In this document: piece by piece, positions 1 to 5,030 of the stretch
Position numbering within the stretch: the stretch's first letter is position 1
How the letters are laid out: the number at the start of each line of letters is the position of its first letter
From: Oscillospiraceae bacterium
GTDB lineage: Bacteria > Bacillota > Clostridia > Oscillospirales > Acutalibacteraceae
Direction of reading: 5' to 3'
Length of the DNA: 5,030 nucleotides
Assembly (NCBI GenBank): GCA_031283835.1
Contig: JAITBA010000010.1
Coordinates: forward strand, 1-5,030
Program-made: the position numbers and the translations under genes
Notes under the pieces: model-generated
The model's input: the letters and a program-made list of their open reading frames with translations, nothing else
What the model was told of the DNA's origin: nothing
Databases searched by the model: none

Positions 1-249
1 CAAAAAATCCTCCAGCCGCGCGGTGCGCACGTCGTCTCGCCGGCTGTCGATATAATCCATCTCGGTATAGCCCAAAAACTGCACCCGCGTGGGGTCAAAG
101 TGCTCGGGGAACCCCGCGAGAATCAACCCCGGGCGGTTGACTTCCCGTGAGCTGATCGACAGCCTTGCGGCCTCCTGCGGGCAATGAATGTACGTGTAGC
201 CGTTGTCTTCCACCATCTTTTGCAGCGGCACGGAATAGATTTCGGGCAC
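1..249 (-). CDS. hprK: HPr kinase/phosphorylase, N-terminal part (cut by window edge)
   Basis: HprK phosphorylates and dephosphorylates HPr at a regulatory serine in the cytoplasm, and so sets carbon catabolite repression in Firmicutes. Only the N-terminal domain is visible (83 codons from the chosen start). The recognisable block is SSREVNRPGLILAGF followed by FDPTRVQFLGYTE. This matches the family signature of a Ser/Asp-rich turn, [NS]RPG, a LAGF/LAGY segment, and then RVQ..GKTE. The Walker A motif and HPr-binding site would lie beyond the left edge, so catalytic integrity cannot be judged. Start: a GGAGG at 258-262 lies only 2 bases before an ATG at 255 but 8 bases before an in-frame GTG at 249, so GTG is preferred. 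The difference is two residues. It lies 93 bases after queT on the same strand and may be cotranscribed with it. Family assignment is by recalled motif similarity, not a search. Confidence 0.85.
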   Translation of the reverse strand, partial: MPEIYSVPLQKMVEDNGYTYIHCPQEAARLSISSREVNRPGLILAGFPEHFDPTRVQFLGYTEMDYIDSRRDDVRTARLEDFL

Positions 250-257
250 GGGCATTT

Positions 258-262
258 CCTCC
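258..262 (-). promoter_or_regulatory. Shine-Dalgarno site that decides the hprK start
   Basis: On the minus strand GGAGG is followed by AA and then ATG (255), and by eight bases and then an in-frame GTG (249). Two bases is too short for normal initiation and eight is ideal, so this site argues for the GTG start. Confidence 0.65.
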
Positions 263-342
263 GATCTTGGGCGTTTTGGCGCGCGGGGCGTGCGCAACGC
301 ACAACCCAAATCCGCACGCCGCCGCACACCCCTTTTGCAGAA

Positions 343-867
343 TTATCTTTTAAAAATCTTCGTTTTTTGCAGCAGCAGCAGCAGCGGCAGGCCCAGCACG
401 GCCACCACGGCCAGCTCGCCCAGCGCCACTTCGCCCGCCGTGAGCCAGAAGGGCAGACGGAACGCGATGCTCAACTCCGCGCCGACCACAAGACCGTTAA
501 ACAGCACCGGCGGCAAAGCCGAAAGAGCCGGCAAGCCCTTAAAACGCACGTTGCGCAGCCAGTAGCTGCACAGCGCCGCCAGCAGCGTGGCCGCGCTGCC
601 AAACAGAATGTCCCACGCGCCCGCAATGTTGGCCCCCAGAGCCAGCCCGCCCGCGTTGGCAAGAATGCACCCCACCGCGAGCCCCGGCACAGCGGCAAAG
701 CTCAGCGCGGGGAGGATGGTGAGCGATTCGGCAATGCGAAACTGCACCGGCCCAAACGAAATAGCCGAAATTCCGGGACAAAGTGTCACTGCGGTGTAAA
801 GCGCGGCGATGACCGCCGCCTGTGCAAGAAAGAGCGTTTTTGTCTGCTGTGTGGTGTTTTTTTGCAT
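343..867 (-). CDS. queT: QueT family queuosine-precursor ECF transporter substrate-binding (S) protein
   Basis: This is a 174-residue integral membrane protein, the usual size of the family. QueT S-components bind a queuosine precursor (preQ1/preQ0 type) in the membrane and work with a shared ECF module (EcfA, EcfA', EcfT), which is not encoded here. A short polar N-terminus (MQKNTTQQTK) leads into five or six hydrophobic segments, roughly at 12-34, 48-70, 84-104, 114-133 and 145-166. Family-typical motifs are GPVQFRIAE at 39-47, ILPAL at 51-55, GCILAN at 66-71 and WDILFGSAATL at 85-95. The protein ends with a basic tail, KTKIFKR. The start is well supported by AAGGAG at 876-881, eight bases before the ATG. 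It is separated by a 202-base repeat-bearing gap from the aldolase-like gene, so it probably has its own promoter or regulatory leader. It is followed after 93 bases by hprK. Substrate is inferred from the family. Confidence 0.87.
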   Translation of the reverse strand: MQKNTTQQTKTLFLAQAAVIAALYTAVTLCPGISAISFGPVQFRIAESLTILPALSFAAVPGLAVGCILANAGGLALGANIAGAWDILFGSAATLLAALCSYWLRNVRFKGLPALSALPPVLFNGLVVGAELSIAFRLPFWLTAGEVALGELAVVAVLGLPLLLLLQKTKIFKR

Positions 868-889
868 GAGTAGTACTCCTTGGAGAATT

Positions 890-921
890 TATTTATGGCG
901 GGATCCGATCCGCCGGGTCAA
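890..921 (-). promoter_or_regulatory. Possible queT promoter or leader hairpin
   Basis: Reading leftward, TTGACC (921-916) resembles a sigma-A -35 box, but the best -10-like match, TAAATA (895-890), is 20 bases away, longer than the usual 16-18. The spacer holds a hairpin, GGCGG-AUCGGAUC-CCGCC, followed by an A/U-rich tail that runs into the AAGGAG of queT. Either reading is possible: a long-spaced promoter, or a transcribed hairpin just before the ribosome binding site. Both are weak. Confidence 0.3.
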
Positions 922-925
922 CTCT

Positions 926-1080
926 TAAATTACGCTGCGCCGCAAAGCAGGAAGCACTGCATTAAAATTACGCTTTGCCGCGAAGCAGGAAGCACTGCAC
1001 TAAAATTATGCTTTGCCGCGAAGTAGGAAGCACTGCACTAAAATTACGCTTTGCCGCGATGCAGGAAGATTACGCTTTAA
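926..1080. repeat. Degenerate 38-bp tandem repeat, about four units
   Basis: Units begin at 926 (37 bases), 963 (38), 1001 (38) and 1039 (shortened). The consensus, in two parts on the plus strand, is TAAAATTACGCTTTGCCGCG then AAGCAGGAAGCACTGCAC. The two central units differ at two positions (C/T at 1009 and at 1024). The first unit differs more, with one base missing and GCG in place of TTT. The fourth loses about 12 bases after GCAGGAAGA and continues into a further TTACGCTTT at 1070-1078, which encodes the last residues and stop codon of the upstream minus-strand gene. Each central unit can form two small hairpins, GCTTTG-CCG-CGAAGC and GCAG-GAAGCA-CTGC. No T-run follows the stems, so this is not a clear rho-independent terminator. 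This array fills most of the gap between the aldolase-like gene and queT. Confidence 0.9.
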
Positions 1081-2002
1081 AATCGCATAACGAGGACTCG
1101 AACCACTGTGCCAGCGTGCGCAGCTGCTCAATTTCGAGGGCGTTGTTGGCGCCGAACTGCGCGGCGTCGCGCGCGCGGCTAGCAATGCCCATGGGCACCC
1201 CTTCCAGCTGCAAATAATACTTCGCGTTCACGTTGTATTGCTGGTACTCCGCCAGCGACGACGCGCCCACAAAGGCCTGCAGCCGCTCCGCCAGCGCGGG
1301 TTCCGTCTGCCATATGGCACAAAGCCGGGCAAACAACTGCGGCACCATGTTGCTCATCACACCACTAAAACCAGACGCGCCCATGCGCAGGCTCTCAAGA
1401 AGTGTGGCGGCGTTTGCGTTGAACAGCTTTAGCCCAAAGCTTTGCGCGGCCGCAATTTTTTCGCGCAATTGCGCAAGATTGCAGCAGGTGTCTTTTAAAA
1501 ACGCAAAGTTGCCAATGTCGCCCAGCCTTCGGATTGTTTCGGGCGGCAGCAGGCGTTTGTAGGGGACAGGGCACTCATAAATCCCCAAGGGCGTGTCTCC
1601 CAGCGCTTTCGCCAGCGTTTCGGCACGCCGCAAAAAGGTGCTTTCATCCTCGTCTTGCGCCGCAAAACGGTTGGAGATGAACACGTACGCATCGATTCCC
1701 TCTGCGGCAAAGCCCTGTGCCTCTTTGATCTGCGTGGGCAAATCGAAGGCGGTGTGGCCGCTGGCCAGCACCACGGTGCCCGGCGCGCGGTTGCGCACAA
1801 TCGTCCGCAAAATTTGCAGCCGTTCTTCGTAGGAAAGCAAAAATATTTCACTCGATTGACAAATGGCGAACACGCCTGCCACGCCGCGCGCTTCATACCA
1901 GCGCAGCAACGCGGGCAGTGCGTCATAATTCGCCTGCAAATCATCGTGAAACGGCGTCACCATCGTAGGATATACACCATTTGGAATGCCTTGTTGGGTC
2001 AC
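1070..2002 (-). CDS. DapA/NanA superfamily aldolase-like (dihydrodipicolinate synthase family) protein
   Basis: This 310-residue protein is the usual length for this TIM-barrel class I aldolase/synthase superfamily, whose members form a Schiff base between an active-site lysine and pyruvate or a related 2-oxo acid. N-terminal GVYPTMVTPF (9-18) is typical. The Schiff-base lysine is K170 in FLKDT and the catalytic tyrosine is Y142 in IYECPVPYKR. Their 28-residue spacing equals that in E. coli DapA (Y133/K161). The usual GTTGE loop is CQSSE (48-52), so the threonine pair is changed. The substrate-carboxylate arginine that follows the tyrosine in DapA (YNVPSR) is not present at that position; a lysine, K149, lies nearby. 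It is therefore unlikely to be a true DapA, and the substrate is unknown. The start is GTG, set by GGAGG eight bases upstream. It follows the Thr/Pro-rich gene by 19 bases, implying cotranscription. Its last codons overlap the 38-bp repeat. Confidence 0.85.
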   Translation of the reverse strand: MTQQGIPNGVYPTMVTPFHDDLQANYDALPALLRWYEARGVAGVFAICQSSEIFLLSYEERLQILRTIVRNRAPGTVVLASGHTAFDLPTQIKEAQGFAAEGIDAYVFISNRFAAQDEDESTFLRRAETLAKALGDTPLGIYECPVPYKRLLPPETIRRLGDIGNFAFLKDTCCNLAQLREKIAAAQSFGLKLFNANAATLLESLRMGASGFSGVMSNMVPQLFARLCAIWQTEPALAERLQAFVGASSLAEYQQYNVNAKYYLQLEGVPMGIASRARDAAQFGANNALEIEQLRTLAQWFESSLCDFKA

Positions 2003-2021
2003 TGTTGTTTCCTCCGTGTGT

Positions 2022-2393
2022 TTATTCTTCTTCTGTATTATCCGTGGCATAGGTTGTCGGCGTTGTCGGCGGCGCTTCGGTCGCCGGTGCGGTTGGTTTT
2101 GCTGTGGCCGGCGTTGCGGGCGGCCGGGTGGTTTTTGTGGTGGTGCGCCGCGTGGTCGTGGTGGCGCGCCGCGTGGTTGTCTGTGCGGTGGTTGGGGGAA
2201 GAGTTGTTGTTGGCGCCATAGTGGGCGCGGCCGTTGTGGTGGGCGGCGCGGTGGTGGTGCCTCGCTGCAGGGTTTCTTCCAGCGCATAGGAGGGTGCCTG
2301 GGTTGGCGGCACCTGGCTGGTCTTCACGCCGCAGGCCGCGCCCAAACACAGCATTCCCGCCAGCGCACACAGGCAAGCGATCTGTTTTTTCAT
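2022..2393 (-). CDS. Thr/Pro-rich exported protein, probable lipoprotein
   Basis: This is a 123-residue protein of unknown function. Its N-terminus, MKKQIACLCALAGMLCLGAAC, is a typical basic plus hydrophobic signal sequence with a cysteine at 21. The residues before it (L-G-A-A-C) make an imperfect lipobox because Gly sits at -3, so lipidation is likely but not certain. Residues 22-45 are mixed. From about 46 to 115 the chain is almost only Thr, Pro and Ala with a few Arg/Lys (runs of TTT, RRATTTTRRTTTK), then ends acidic (DNTEEE). Such a region is probably disordered, a wall-spanning linker or an O-glycosylation target. No enzymatic domain is visible. Start: ATG at 2393, about 8 bases after AGGG. 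A GTG at 2402 is in frame but has AGG immediately before it. It lies 56 bases after the large membrane protein gene and 19 before the aldolase-like gene, probably in one operon. Confidence 0.7.
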   Translation of the reverse strand: MKKQIACLCALAGMLCLGAACGVKTSQVPPTQAPSYALEETLQRGTTTAPPTTTAAPTMAPTTTLPPTTAQTTTRRATTTTRRTTTKTTRPPATPATAKPTAPATEAPPTTPTTYATDNTEEE

Positions 2394-2449
2394 TATAATC
2401 ACCCTGATTCGTGGTTTTTAAAAATAGGTCACCGTGGTGTCGGCGCTTG

Positions 2450-4216
2450 TTATTCCTGCACCAGAATGTTGATTGCCGGCACGGCAAGGCCCGTTTCGGC
2501 GGGGGCGTATTCGATGGCCACTTTGTCGCCTGTGTTGAGCAGCACGGCAATGGGTGCCTTGGCGGCGGTGACCGTGTACCAGGCGCCGCTGCCCTCCAGT
2601 TGAATATAATACGCGGTGTTGCCGTTTATCACGGCACTGCGGATATCGGCAATTGTGCCGATGACGGTGGTGGCCGCAGGGGGGGTTGTGGTGTCGGGGC
2701 CTTCGGGGGGTTCTTCAAGCACCACTTCGTCGGCCTTGATTCCGTTTTCGTTCAGCGCGTTCACATAGGTGTTGATGCAATTGCCAAGGTCTTTGGCCCA
2801 CACCTTGATTTTGTTGGACTGCTCCACGTTCACCATGGCATAGCCCTGCACCACGCCTGTGACGCCGCCATCGGTCTGGTCTTTTAGCGAGATAAAGTAC
2901 GTCGGCTGCCCGCTGACGTTGACCAGCAGCGGGAAGGAGGCCTTCCACTTTAGGTCGCTCACCAAGCCCTGCGCAACCTCTTCGGCAGAGAGTTCGTTCG
3001 CGCCGTTTGTGCGGTAGGCGTTGGTCTCTTTTGTGCGTTGGTTCACCATAATAAAGCCGATGATGGACTGATCGCCCTTCACGCTGGTTACGCCCGTATA
3101 CATCTTTACGTCGTCGTCCTGGGCAAGGTAGGCATAGCCCTGCGTGTTGATCTTTACGCCCTTTTGTCCCAGCAGCGAGTTCCAAAAGCCGCCCGCGTAT
3201 TTGCCGTAGTAGCTGTATTGCAATTCCAGCAGCGTTGCGTTATATACGCGGTCGATCCACTGCGGCACCTTGTCGATGGGGTATTCGGCGCATTTGCCCG
3301 TGATAGCGTTGACCAGCACCACGCCGACGACGTCTTCGCCGCCCAACAGGCCAATGGTTTTGTTCATGCGCGGCGCCACCCAGTAGGGGACGCCCTTGTC
3401 GTCAATTTCAAAGTTTGGCGTGCCAAACATGTAGGTGGGGTAGAGAAACCGCAGGTGCCGTTTGAGCAGGTGGTTGAAGTGCTCGGCGTCGCTGTAGCGG
3501 ATGCGCCCGTCTTCAGGCAACTCCACAAACTTGCTTTCTTCGCTGGCCATGTCCACAACCACGTAGCCCGGCAGACCCTTGCCCGTGTTGGTCAGCCATT
3601 TAATCAAATCCGCATAGCCCAGCGTCATCACGCGCACCGGCTTTTTTTTGTAGTTAATCAGCGTATTGCTCTCGCTGATAACAAACTGGCTCACGTGTTT
3701 GGCCAAATCGCCCAAAGTGCGCCCGGCCACCACTTTCGCGGCGGTTTCGTCCATTTTGGGGATGCTGGAAAAATCCGGCTCCTTGATATCCTCGGCAAAG
3801 TTGGAGTTTTCCTTCACCTTCATGATTTCGCTGTAGCGCGTAGCGTGAAAAAACGGCGACGAAAACACCCACGCCAACCCCACAAACACCGCCATCACAA
3901 CAATAATTGCCCCGGGGATGATTGCCTTACGGCGCACATAGGGCACGCATTCTGGGTTGCGCCCCGTGCGGCACAGCAAAAACAGCAGCACAATGAAGGA
4001 GCCAAACACCAGCGCCAAATAATAATAAAATTCCAGCGCCTTAAAATTGAGCGGCGGCAACATGATGTAATAGCCAATCGCTGCCGTGAGCACGGCGCCA
4101 ACAAGGCTCAAAAGCACACGCAGCCCTGCCCGCTCCGGCGGGATGATGGGTGCCTTCTTTTGCGGCGCTTTGCGCCCGCTCCCTCCCGAAAAATCCACCT
4201 GAATTGGTTCTGCCAT
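2450..4216 (-). CDS. Large membrane-anchored extracytoplasmic protein of unknown function
   Basis: This 588-residue protein resembles uncharacterised conserved proteins I recall from Firmicutes, but I cannot name its family. A basic cytoplasmic N-terminus (about 1-32) is followed by hydrophobic segments at about 33-53, 63-83 and 98-118. The loop at 83-97 is rich in Arg/Lys, which places it inside by the positive-inside rule, so residues from about 120 should face outside. The outer part holds four similar beta-type motifs: GYVVVD at 217, GVVLVN at 298, GFIMVN at 387 and GYAMVN at 458. Most are followed by a charged turn and a helix. Other well-formed blocks are KKPVRVMTLGYADLIKWL (191-208), GLLGGEDV (289-296) and KMYTGVTSV (371-379). 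An acidic/Pro-Thr linker (about 501-517) leads to a C-terminal all-beta domain (518-588) that may be OB-like. The start is fixed by GGGAGG eight bases upstream. It is the first gene of the leftward unit. Confidence 0.85.
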   Translation of the reverse strand: MAEPIQVDFSGGSGRKAPQKKAPIIPPERAGLRVLLSLVGAVLTAAIGYYIMLPPLNFKALEFYYYLALVFGSFIVLLFLLCRTGRNPECVPYVRRKAIIPGAIIVVMAVFVGLAWVFSSPFFHATRYSEIMKVKENSNFAEDIKEPDFSSIPKMDETAAKVVAGRTLGDLAKHVSQFVISESNTLINYKKKPVRVMTLGYADLIKWLTNTGKGLPGYVVVDMASEESKFVELPEDGRIRYSDAEHFNHLLKRHLRFLYPTYMFGTPNFEIDDKGVPYWVAPRMNKTIGLLGGEDVVGVVLVNAITGKCAEYPIDKVPQWIDRVYNATLLELQYSYYGKYAGGFWNSLLGQKGVKINTQGYAYLAQDDDVKMYTGVTSVKGDQSIIGFIMVNQRTKETNAYRTNGANELSAEEVAQGLVSDLKWKASFPLLVNVSGQPTYFISLKDQTDGGVTGVVQGYAMVNVEQSNKIKVWAKDLGNCINTYVNALNENGIKADEVVLEEPPEGPDTTTPPAATTVIGTIADIRSAVINGNTAYYIQLEGSGAWYTVTAAKAPIAVLLNTGDKVAIEYAPAETGLAVPAINILVQE

Positions 4217-4240
4217 AGTCTTTTCCTCCCGTTTTCTTAT

Positions 4241-4269
4241 GTTGTACTTGCACTTTTTGCAAATTTCAG
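4241..4269 (-). promoter_or_regulatory. Candidate leftward sigma-A promoter for the 588-residue protein gene
   Basis: Reading leftward, CTGAAA (4269-4264) and TACAAC (4246-4241) are separated by 17 bases, each matching consensus at four of six positions. A start near 4234 would give a leader of about 18 bases that still includes the GGGAGG at 4230-4225. This is a moderate match only, but it is placed where a promoter is required and it interleaves with the stronger rightward promoter. Confidence 0.45.
4248..4262. promoter_or_regulatory. Inverted repeat TTGCA-N5-TGCAA in the promoter overlap (possible operator)
   Basis: This is a perfect 5-bp dyad, TTGCA CTTTT TGCAA. Its left arm is the -35 box of the rightward promoter, and it lies between the -10 and -35 boxes of the leftward one. 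A dimeric regulator bound here could affect both directions. The short arms mean chance occurrence is quite possible. Confidence 0.35.
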
Positions 4270-4276
4270 GTATACT
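4248..4276 (+). promoter_or_regulatory. Rightward sigma-A promoter for the CPBP protease gene
   Basis: TTGCAC (4248-4253), a 17-base spacer, then TATACT (4271-4276): four of six and five of six to consensus with ideal spacing. Transcription would start near 4283, just before the 22-bp repeats, and would give a leader of about 205 bases ahead of the ATG at 4489. It is the best promoter match I see in the window. Confidence 0.6.
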
Positions 4277-4297
4277 GGGTATTGTGAGCGCACCTGC

Positions 4298-4385
4298 AGT
4301 TCGCGCACCTGCGGTGGGCAGTTCGCGCACCTGCGGTGGGCAGTTCGCGCACCTGCGGTGGGCAGTTCGCGCACCTGCGGTGGGC
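4298..4385. repeat. Four identical 22-bp tandem repeats
   Basis: Four perfect head-to-tail copies lie at 4298-4319, 4320-4341, 4342-4363 and 4364-4385. Each is AGTTC followed by GCGCACCTGCGGTGGGC. Partial copies flank the array: GCGCACCTGC at 4288-4297 and AGATCGCGCAC at 4386-4396. Within each unit GC-G-CACC-TGC-GGTG-G-GC can pair as a stem with one G/G mismatch. There are no spacers, so it is not CRISPR. The unit length is not a multiple of three and no reading frame on either strand has a stop in it. The array falls in the predicted leader of the rightward CPBP gene and upstream of the leftward promoter. Perfect identity suggests recent expansion or copy-number variation. Confidence 0.95.
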
Positions 4386-4488
4386 AGATCGCGCACGCAG
4401 GTTCTCTCTTTTGCGCGCTTTCGTGCCCGCGTCCACCTGCTTACGGGTTTTTGCAATTCCCCCGCCACAGCATCGCAATTATTATATC

Positions 4489-5030
4489 ATGGTTCAACCC
4501 AAAATACAAGAGAAAAGATGGAGCGGCAGCATTTTGTTTTTATTTTCTTTGTTTGGCAAGCCTTTTGGGGGCAAAAAACACCCATGGCGGGCTGCGGTGT
4601 GTCTGTTTTTTGCGGGAACGGCACTGTGCCTGGCGGGCAGCGCGCTCGCTTCGCTGCCGGGCATGGTGGCCGGGTGGCAGGCGCCGCTGCCGGACCCAAC
4701 GCGGCCCGCAAGCGTTGGCAACGCCGCCTTGGCGCTGCTCACCGGTGCAATTGTGCCCGCGCTTTGGGAGGAATTTGTGTTCCGTGGCGCGGCAATGCTT
4801 TTGGCGCGGCGGATAAAAATGCCTGCGTGGCTGGCGGTTTTGCTCACGGCGGCGCTGTTTGCGGCGCTGCACCGCAACCCGGCTTTGCTGCCTGCCACGC
4901 TGGTTTCGGGGGTGGCGCTGGGCTGGGTGGCGCTGCGCGGCGGCAGTCTGTGGCCCACCATCGCCGTGCACATGTGGAACAACGCCGCCGGGTTGCTGTT
5001 TGCCTGGCTGGGCGCAACGCAGTGGCTGCG
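4489..5030 (+). CDS. CPBP family (CAAX/Abi) intramembrane protease, 3' end beyond window
   Basis: The visible part is 180 codons of an integral membrane protein with all three signature motifs of CPBP glutamic-type intramembrane proteases: EEFVFR at 94-99 (EExxxR), FAALH at 124-128 (FxxxH) and HMWNN at 161-165 (HxxxN). Hydrophobic segments lie at about 33-57, 77-93, 113-128, 134-149 and 155-175. Characterised relatives include CAAX prenyl proteases and bacteriocin-immunity or Abi proteins; the substrate here cannot be read. The reading frame continues open past position 5030. Start: ATG at 4489 has no Shine-Dalgarno sequence. The frame is open upstream to 4288, and a TTG at 4411 has an AGG nine bases before it, so the N-terminus is uncertain. 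The gene is divergent from the leftward operon and is probably driven by the promoter at 4248-4276, across the 22-bp repeats. Confidence 0.88.
   Translation, partial: MVQPKIQEKRWSGSILFLFSLFGKPFGGKKHPWRAAVCLFFAGTALCLAGSALASLPGMVAGWQAPLPDPTRPASVGNAALALLTGAIVPALWEEFVFRGAAMLLARRIKMPAWLAVLLTAALFAALHRNPALLPATLVSGVALGWVALRGGSLWPTIAVHMWNNAAGLLFAWLGATQWL

Noticed and set aside
290..302. Hairpin GTGCG-TTG-CGCAC between queT and hprK, considered as a terminator.
   Set aside because: The stem is only 5 bp and is followed by GC-rich sequence on the minus strand, so it lacks the U-tract.
184..873. A 229-codon plus-strand open frame opposite queT and hprK.
   Set aside because: Gln/Arg/His-rich composition of an antisense GC-rich shadow; queT and hprK motifs are clear on the minus strand.
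926..1069. Rho-independent terminator for the leftward unit within the 38-bp repeats.
   Set aside because: Stems are short, have a C/A mismatch when read on the minus strand, and are followed only by a mixed A/T stretch and not a T-run.
2003..2287. A 95-residue N-terminal extension of the aldolase-like protein.
   Set aside because: It is Pro/Arg-rich and out-of-frame translation of the Thr/Pro-rich gene; superfamily homology begins right at the GTG at 2002, which has its own GGAGG.
2403..2449. Promoter or terminator between the large membrane protein gene and the Thr/Pro-rich gene (TTTTTAAAAA and GGTGACC palindromes).
   Set aside because: Neither palindrome has a usable loop or adjoining elements, and I find no paired -35/-10 boxes with acceptable spacing.
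4288..4400. CRISPR array.
   Set aside because: The repeats are directly adjacent with no spacers and no cas gene nearby.
4217..4468. An 84-residue N-terminal extension of the large membrane protein through the 22-bp repeats.
   Set aside because: The frame is open, but it encodes only repeat-derived residues, and a GGGAGG lies eight bases before the ATG at 4216. The candidate leftward promoter is inside the extension.
3038..4816. A 592-codon open frame on the plus strand, antisense to the large membrane protein gene.
   Set aside because: It is His/Ala/Val-rich with no recognisable domain, crosses the 22-bp repeats and the divergent promoters, and overlaps the CPBP gene in another frame. The opposite-strand gene has a clear ribosome binding site and membrane topology.

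Overview
The window looks like a piece of a GC-rich, low-redundancy chromosome from a Gram-positive anaerobe, most likely a member of the Clostridia (an Oscillospirales-type gut bacterium is my guess). This rests on an HPr kinase/phosphorylase gene, a QueT-type ECF substrate-binding protein, strong GGAGG ribosome binding sites, GTG starts with well-placed Shine-Dalgarno sites, and a secreted Thr/Pro-rich lipoprotein-like protein. The lineage is inferred from gene content and not proven. There are no rRNA, tRNA, IS or prophage genes.

Layout. Five of the six genes lie on the minus strand and read right to left: a 588-residue membrane-anchored protein of unknown function (4216-2450), a small Thr/Pro-rich exported protein (2393-2022), a DapA/NanA-superfamily aldolase-like enzyme (2002-1070), the queuosine-precursor transporter subunit QueT (867-343), and the 5' part of hprK (249 to the window's left edge). 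The first three are closely spaced (56 and 19 bases) and look like one transcription unit. A 202-base gap with a degenerate 38-bp tandem repeat separates them from queT. The sixth gene, a CPBP-family (CAAX/Abi) intramembrane protease, runs rightward from about 4489 and leaves the window.

The 272-base region between the two divergent units (4217-4488) is the richest in signals. It holds a near-consensus rightward sigma-A promoter, a weaker leftward promoter that interleaves with it, an inverted repeat inside the overlap, and four identical 22-bp tandem repeats. Each repeat can fold into a hairpin and lies in the predicted 5' leader of the protease gene.

How the genes work together is only partly readable. 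HprK controls carbon catabolite repression by phosphorylating HPr at serine, and QueT imports a queuosine precursor; neither has an obvious link to the upstream genes. The big membrane protein and the small exported protein are both extracytoplasmic and co-oriented with the aldolase-like enzyme. That enzyme keeps the catalytic Tyr and Lys of its superfamily, but the substrate-binding residues of true DapA are changed. I see no clearly new defence or mobile system. The most notable items are the promoter/repeat region, the unusual aldolase, and the four-fold repeat in the large membrane protein.
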